64,000 bases of DNA from Trebouxia sp. TZW2008 (lineage: Eukaryota; Chlorophyta; Trebouxiophyceae; Trebouxiales; Trebouxiaceae), in assembly GCA_002118135.1 (NCBI GenBank), contig BDIU01000204.1, positions 121,096 to 185,095 on the forward strand, in the 5' to 3' direction. Shown piece by piece: positions 58,692-64,000 of the stretch. A model generated the notes under the pieces. It ran no database searches. It worked only from the letters and a program-made list of their open reading frames with translations, and was not told the origin of the DNA. Position numbers and translations under genes: made by a program. The number at the start of each line of letters is the position of its first letter. Positions within the stretch are counted from its first letter, which is position 1.

Positions 58692-61600
58692 ATGAGCCTG
58701 CTAGAGGACTGGGACGCCGGCACGCGCTATCAAGACCCGGCTCAAGGGTTTACCATAGTCGATGATGGCCTGACAGGCGTCAGTGACCCCGTGCCCGCAT
58801 CTCCTTTGGCCGACCAGTCGATATTTGGCCTGCAAGTATTGGAACGACAGTTCTCGAGGTGCAAAATTGGCTTGTGCTCAGTAAGCAGAGTGTTTCAGCC
58901 CAGAAAACTTTGACGTGGCTGTTGCTTTTGCAGGGGAAAAGGATTTGCTGTAGCAGTAGCTGCTGCAGAAGGGTCGGTGACGGTAGTTACAAACAAGGCC
59001 CACCTGCTGCGCTATGACTTGCAACAAGGCGCAAGCCCTGGTAACGCCCACTGACACAATGTAGCAAGTTTACCTGCTGTCACCATCAATAGCCTTGCCC
59101 CAGGATCTGGTTCACACTGTACAGCATTGCAGCTCCTTTCCCAAAAGCTCTTTATGCTGCACAATGTCTGTTTCATGCAGTGTTGGAGCTTGAGCTATCA
59201 AGACACACAGATGCGGTGGTCAAGGGACTGTGGACTTCATCATCTGGGGGTCACACCATCATCGCCTTACAGCTTGGGACAGTGCATGAAGCTCACTATC
59301 TTCATGCCAGTTGGAAGAAGAGCAGGGTCCTGGGCAAGCTGAAGGGCATTGGGGTGTCGTGTGTTGGCTGGAACAAGCAAGCACAGTCTGACAGCACCAC
59401 AGGGTGAGAATCATGGTGCAACTGCAAGCCTGAACAACTCTAGTATACAGCCAAGTGAGAATCCACAGACAAAATCATCTTCCACAAGCACCTTCAGCAG
59501 CATGCAAGGTCATTCTCAGCATTCACGTCCAACCTTGGCTCCCACACAACTGCACTTTTGTGAGTTGCCTACCTTGTCCCTTGTTTGACGAGTTTTGGAT
59601 GAGCTGCACTTCACGCTTCAGCAAACATGCAAAACAGAGAGCTTTGCCGGATCACTGTAACAACCGCTCGTGATCTTTCTGCTCAATCACGGCTTTGGCT
59701 CTCATGATGTGCCCCTATGTACAGGGACTCCCTTGTGGGTTCCTCTGCTGGTGCTTTGCACGAGGTGGTAGTGGATGAGAAGGACAAGAAAGAGAAGCTT
59801 GCAAAAAGGGTCTTTCAGCTGCAAGACAGCAAGGACCCTATCAGCAGCGTGTATCAGCATCATGCCTCGCAAGGGCAGCGCATGATACTGATGGCTACCA
59901 GCAAGCGCTTGTATGTGTTCTCTGGAAAAGGCGGCTTGGAACCAATCTTTGCCAGGTACACCTCCCCAGGTAAAGCATTAGCACTACAGTATTTTCTCTT
60001 GCTAAAAACTGCATTGGTCACCAAGCAGTTGTATGTGGTTACTGGAAAGGGCGGATTGGAACCAGTCTTTGCCAGGTACACCTCTCCAGGTGAAGCATTA
60101 GCACTACAGTGTTTCCTCTCGCTAAAGACCACACTTGTCATCAAGCAATTGTATGTGTTTTCTGGAAAAGACAGCTTGGAATTCATCTTTGCCAGGTACA
60201 TCTCCTGAGGTAAAGCATTAGCACTGTAGTGCTTACTCTTGCTAACGTCTGCATTGGTCATCAAGGAAATCGCCCTTATACCGAATTGCTCCGACTCAGA
60301 GATACAGCTGCAGATAGAATGCAGTGATGGGCTCACCACTGTTTTGTCATTACATCAAGAATGTCCTCCTTAGGCATTACTGTACTACAATGGCACACCT
60401 AAAACTCTGACATGAGCTGGTCTGACCCTCTCATCCAAATTACTGCTGTACATGCTACAGCAGCATGCAGGCATCTGTCTGTGACGACTGCATGGCTAGT
60501 TCCTGAGATAACTCGTTTAGTTATGGAAACCATGTAGTCATGATAGACCCATCGTTGGAAGAGCACTGCACCCTACTTTGCAGAATCAGGCAGGAGCAGC
60601 TTTGGTGCTCAGGTTCATAGATGGCATTGCACGCAATGGGTTGCACGCTGACAGATGCTCTGACAGCTGTTTGACATCTTGTGAGACCCTTCAGCAATAT
60701 GCTGGCTGATTGCCTCAGCAGCAGCAGCATCTGAGTGTCCAAATGCTTTAAGTCATGCCTGCTGCATTGTCATGCACGCTCACTCTGGCCCTCAATGTCC
60801 TTGCATCAGCCAAGATGCGGTGTTCCAGCTTGTGGGCATGATGTAGTTTGTTGATTCTTCTGGTTGCATACATACATTGAGGTGATTGGTCCTCTCAATC
60901 TGTGATGGTGATGTGCAGACATGAACAACTACATTGAGCTGGGAGGAAGCGCAAGCTCAGCGCCTCTACAGCTATACCACCAGCCTGGCAATGACAAGCC
61001 TGATGCCTTTGCATGGCTCACACAGCCTGGCATCTACTATGGCAGCTTCAGCTGGGACACCTTGCACCACAAGAGGGAGCTGGATCACCTGACCAACCAC
61101 AGGCTGCTGCCTTATGGCAGCTCCCGCATTGAATCTGCCACTGCTCCTCTAGCTGTGGTAAGCTGCAAAAGTCACTGACTGTGGAATGCAATCACAAATG
61201 GCCAGTGCAGAGCAGCAACTCTAGACATGACACCTTGACATGACGCAAATGACCCATGCGCAGATGCTGCTGAGCTGCAAAACTGGGTTGGAATTGCAAA
61301 GGTTTGTGTGCAACCGGCAGCCTGACTGTAGTTGTCCTTGCTCAAGAGCATAGCAGGGCTGACACTCAAATCAGACAGTGTTGAAGTTTCAGCAGTGTCT
61401 TGACACAAAAACACGACTCCTTGCACCTGGATGCAGCAAATCTCAAGCTCATGAGCCAAAGCTTGCATTGCTGCATTGCAGGCCCTCAGCCAATTTCACC
61501 TGTTGCTGTTGTTCCCCAGCAAAGTGCAGTGCATCAATGGGCCAGTCCATCAGGAGTTGCTTTTGCCGCCTTCCCATATTGTCAACGCCCCTCCCGCCGC

Positions 61601-64000
61601 CTGCTAAATTGGACATCATTGTCTTACACTGCAGGCCCTCAGCTAATTTCACCTGTTGCTGCTGTCACCTAGCAAAGTGCAGTGCATCAACATAATCAAT
61701 GGGCAAGTCCACCAGGAATTGCTTTTGGCGCCTTCCCACATGGTCAACGACCCTCCCACCGTCTGCTAAATTGGATGCTGTTACATTGCAGGCCTTCAGC
61801 CAATTTCACCTGCTGCTGCTGTTTCCCAGCAAGGTGCAGTGCATCAATAGGGTGAATGGGCAGGTGCGGCAGGAGTTGCCTTTGGCCCCTTCCCGCAGCA
61901 TCAGCTTCAGCTGAATTTCGTGCTGTTACATTACAGGCGCTCAGTCAGTTTCACCTGTCGCTGCTGTTCCCCAGCAAAGTGCAGTGCATCAACAGGATCA
62001 ATGGGCAAGTACGCCAGGAGCTGCCCTTGGCCCCTTCCCGCAGCATTAATGGCCCTCTGCCGTCTGCTCAAATCCTAGCCTTTACATTGGGACACAGCAG
62101 TCTGTACGCTCACAAGATGAAGCATGCAGTGCTACATTGCAGGCGCTCAGCCAATTTCACCTGTTGCTGCTGTTCCCCAGCAAGGTGCAGTGCATCAACA
62201 GGATCAATGGGCAAGTACGCCAGGAGCTGCCCTTGGCCGCTTCCCGCAGCATTAATGCCCCCCCTCCATCTGCTCAAACCCTAGCTCTTGCCAGTGATGA
62301 TGCAGAAGGCACGCTGTACCTCATATCAGGTAGGGTCTTAGTTTTGTCCTGCCTTGGTCTAACTACAAGGCAGGCCTGTTGCAGACAAGAGCCATCTGTG
62401 AAGTCAGGACTTTGTCAGCCGCTTTGAGTGAGGATTTGTGCATAAGGAAATGTACATCTGTTCCGCTGTCAGTTGAATTTGTTGCTAGACTAGCTGCATG
62501 CAGTCTGTGAAAAGTGCTAACCAAACTGACACATGCAGGCATTTGCAGCTTGTGTGACACAAAGCACAGCTGTCGCACCTCATGCTTGCCGGCCAGCAAG
62601 TCTTTGCTGTGTCTTCTCGTACCCACTTGTATATCATTGCGATTTGTTATTGCTGGAAGAGAGTTCAATCAAGGTGTCTTGCCGCAGGGGACAGCTTGCA
62701 GGAAGTCACAGTCCAGAATGAGTCCAGGGACATGTGGCGCATCTACCTGGAACAACAGGACTACAAGAATGCTTTCCGGCAATGCAAGTCTCAGGTCCGC
62801 TCCTGTTCCCCCATTATTTTGGTCTTGGAAGCTTATGTGCTTTGCGAGCTGTATGCAAGGCAAAATGCAGCGGCATCTGCTTTCTCATGCCATTCACAAG
62901 CTGGACTACAATTTGTCAGCAACAAATGTCTATACAGTTAGCTGCGATGGATTTGACTCCCCAGTCAGTGTGTGCGTACTGCAGCAAGCGGAGTGTTATT
63001 CAAGGTGAGACTGGACATGAGCATGAAATGTTCATTCATGATTGTTTACATGAACACGCGAACAAGCACGACCACATTCACAAACATCAACATTGGCAGA
63101 AACAAGATACACAAAAACAACTGTGAAAGCGTCTGACACAGGTTGAAAGAGATACAGTCTACAGTGCAGAGGCAGAGGCGTGCTTTGGTGATGATGCCAA
63201 AGTAATGGTGTCAAAGTAACAGCTGCTGTGAACATATGAACTTTGAGACAAACAAACAAGTAAGCAAATGCATCTTGCACAGGCTGAAAGAGACACTGTC
63301 AACAGCGCAGAGGCAGAGGCGTGCTTTGGTGACGGCAACTATGTGGCCGCAGCCAAGCTACTAGGCAAAGTGACAGCTGCAGTGCCTGGCTTTGAAGAGG
63401 TGGTGCTGCGCTTTGTGGAGGTCAACAGCCCGCCTGCCTTGCAGGCCTTCCTGCAGACCAAAATGGACTCCCTGGGCCAAGAAGACAAGGCACAGGTCAG
63501 CTTGCTAGTCCACTTTTTGGCCACATGCAGCCTGTAACATAATTTGCTTTGCTGGCATGTTTGATTGAGGTGTCCTGGACTAAGCGGACAAGGCACAGGT
63601 CAGCTTGCTTGTCCAGAGCTGGCGTTTGTGATGCCTGTCAAATCTGTGGCTACATGCAGCCCGACCTGCAGGCCTTCCTGCAAACAAATTGGACTCTTTG
63701 GATGAAGAAGACAAGGCACGGGTCAGCTTGCTTATCTGTGGCTGCCTTACTGATGCTGAGCATATCTGCTCTTACGAGCTGAATGACTTGCTGATTGCAT
63801 AGGCTGGCTGACTTGCTTGGCTGCCCTCTCTGCGTCTTCACGTAGTGTGGTTACAAGTCTCCCTTCTCCTGTGTCAGGCAAACATGGTTGGCACTTGGCT
63901 GCTGGAGCTGTACCTAGATCAGCTCAACAGGAGCATGCTGAAGCTCAAGGCCCGGCCCCAGACCACCCAGCCAAAGCTTTTCCTGTGGCAAACTTTACAC
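58692..64000 (+). CDS. VPS18: Vacuolar protein sorting-associated protein 18 (5' part)
   Basis: Phase-consistent exons are 58692-58858, 58934-59040, 59181-59403, 59725-59969, 60919-61157, 62143-62329, 62688-62794, 63283-63495 and 63878 to beyond the window end. VPS18 (Pep3/Dor) is the core subunit shared by HOPS and CORVET, which tether endosomes and vacuoles before fusion. The N-terminal part matches the Pep3/Vps18 beta-propeller: GKGFAVAVAAAEGSVTVVTN with LLRYDL; QLGTVHEAHYLHASWKKSRV; QRMILMATSKRLYVFSGKG; DAFAWLTQPGIYYGSFSW; ALSQFHLLLLFPSKVQCINR. The clathrin-repeat solenoid begins with NESRDMWRIYLEQQDYKNAF, EAEACFGDGNYVAAAKLLGK, GFEEVVLRFVEVNSPPALQA and GTWLLELYLDQLNRSMLKLK. The C-terminal RING finger lies outside the window. 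ATG 58692 begins MSLLEDWDAGTRYQD and precedes the propeller directly. Several exons have decayed tandem copies in the flanking introns. Confidence 0.9.
59905..60215 (+). repeat. 121-bp tandem repeat: VPS18 exon 4 end plus intron start, three copies
   Basis: Copies begin at about 59911, 60022 and 60143. Each contains TTGTATGTG, TCTGGAAAAG or a close variant, then CTTTGCCAGGTACA, then AAAGCATTAGCACT in the intron. The first is the real exon end (GKGGLEPIFARYTSPG); the second and third lie in the intron, and the third has a TGA in place of the donor. Confidence 0.88.
61482..62329 (+). repeat. Five tandem copies of a VPS18 exon
   Basis: Exon-like copies start at 61482, 61635, 61792, 61937 and 62143, each just after an AG acceptor. 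All encode variants of ALSQFHLLLLFPSKVQCINR followed by xNGQVRQELPL. Copy 2 has a TAA after ALS; copies 1 and 3 end in stops (copy 3 at SISFS). Copy 4 continues SINGPLPSAQILA but then diverges. Only copy 5 reads through DDAEGTLYLISG to a GTAGGG donor that matches the phase of the next exon. Confidence 0.9.
63130..63780 (+). repeat. Duplicated pieces around VPS18 exon 8
   Basis: A decayed copy of the exon start lies at about 63142-63215 (GGTTGAAAGAGATACAGTCT, then GCAGAGGCAGAGGCGTGCTT), 150 bp before the real exon at 63283. After the exon, the segment CTGCAGGCCTTCCTGCA..AA, GACTC, GAAGACAAGGCAC.GGTCAG recurs at about 63665-63735, with a shorter copy at 63585-63615. These are further tandem duplications of exon pieces in the adjoining introns. 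Confidence 0.82.

Noticed and set aside
61482..62142. Extra functional VPS18 exons
   Set aside because: Copies 1-4 contain stops or diverge, and using copy 5 alone gives correct phase to the next exon.
1..64000. CRISPR array, bacterial operons, ribosome binding sites
   Set aside because: The repeats present are tandem exon copies, micro- and minisatellites or transposon ends; genes are intron-containing and eukaryotic.

Overview
This window is nuclear DNA of a eukaryote, most likely a green alga (Chlorophyta; a trebouxiophyte is my guess, not shown by the sequence). The reasons are many short exons joined by GT-AG introns with good reading-phase continuity, plant/algal-type TTTAGGG repeats, a mix of hAT, MULE, LTR and LINE remnants, and protein families typical of algae. 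A run of 20 N marks an assembly gap near 52.4 kb. Exon coordinates were derived by hand from splice signals, phase continuity and comparison of paralogues inside the window, and need transcript support.

Layout. 0-6 kb: three copies of one exon of a CmcJ/NvfI-type oxygenase, a cluster of ATTAG motifs, a complete hAT-like element (8-bp target duplication) with an internal telomere-repeat tract, and a broken F-box/leucine-rich gene. 6.5-17 kb, minus strand: a gene with a SPRY domain, a DEAH-helicase C-terminal half (HA2/OB) without the helicase core, and a nucleotidyltransferase head; ankyrin-repeat exons lie upstream and may belong to it. 21.4-31.5 kb, minus: a ten-exon gene of about 1,520 residues with an RRM-like N-terminus, a PARP-type ADP-ribosyltransferase domain, a full DEAH helicase and the same nucleotidyltransferase head. 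31.8-36.0 kb: a MULE transposon with near-identical inverted ends and a 9-bp target duplication, inserted about 320 bp upstream of that gene; its transposase carries a frameshift and a stop. 40.8-44.3 kb, minus: a five-exon gene with RRM-like segments, an exact Nudix box and a degenerate DEAH fragment. 44.8-47.1 kb: a tandem repeat and LTR-retrotransposon remains. 47.4-49.3 kb, minus: a disordered protein gene divergent from a kinase gene at 49.5-54.9 kb, whose long intron holds a dead exon copy, an inverted copy of its own 5' exons and a LINE fragment. 58.7-64 kb: the 5' part of VPS18, with several tandemly duplicated exons.

The main result is a family of three related loci within 40 kb. They share a DEAH/HA2 scaffold and in two cases a terminal CCA/poly(A)-polymerase-like head, but each carries a different N-terminal module: SPRY (with or without ankyrin), PARP, or Nudix. 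ADP-ribosyl transfer (PARP) and nucleotide or ADP-ribose hydrolysis (Nudix) on paralogous RNA-helicase scaffolds suggests an RNA-modification or RNA-sensing system that diversifies by module exchange. That role is inference. A second theme is repeated local duplication of single exons (oxygenase, kinase, VPS18).
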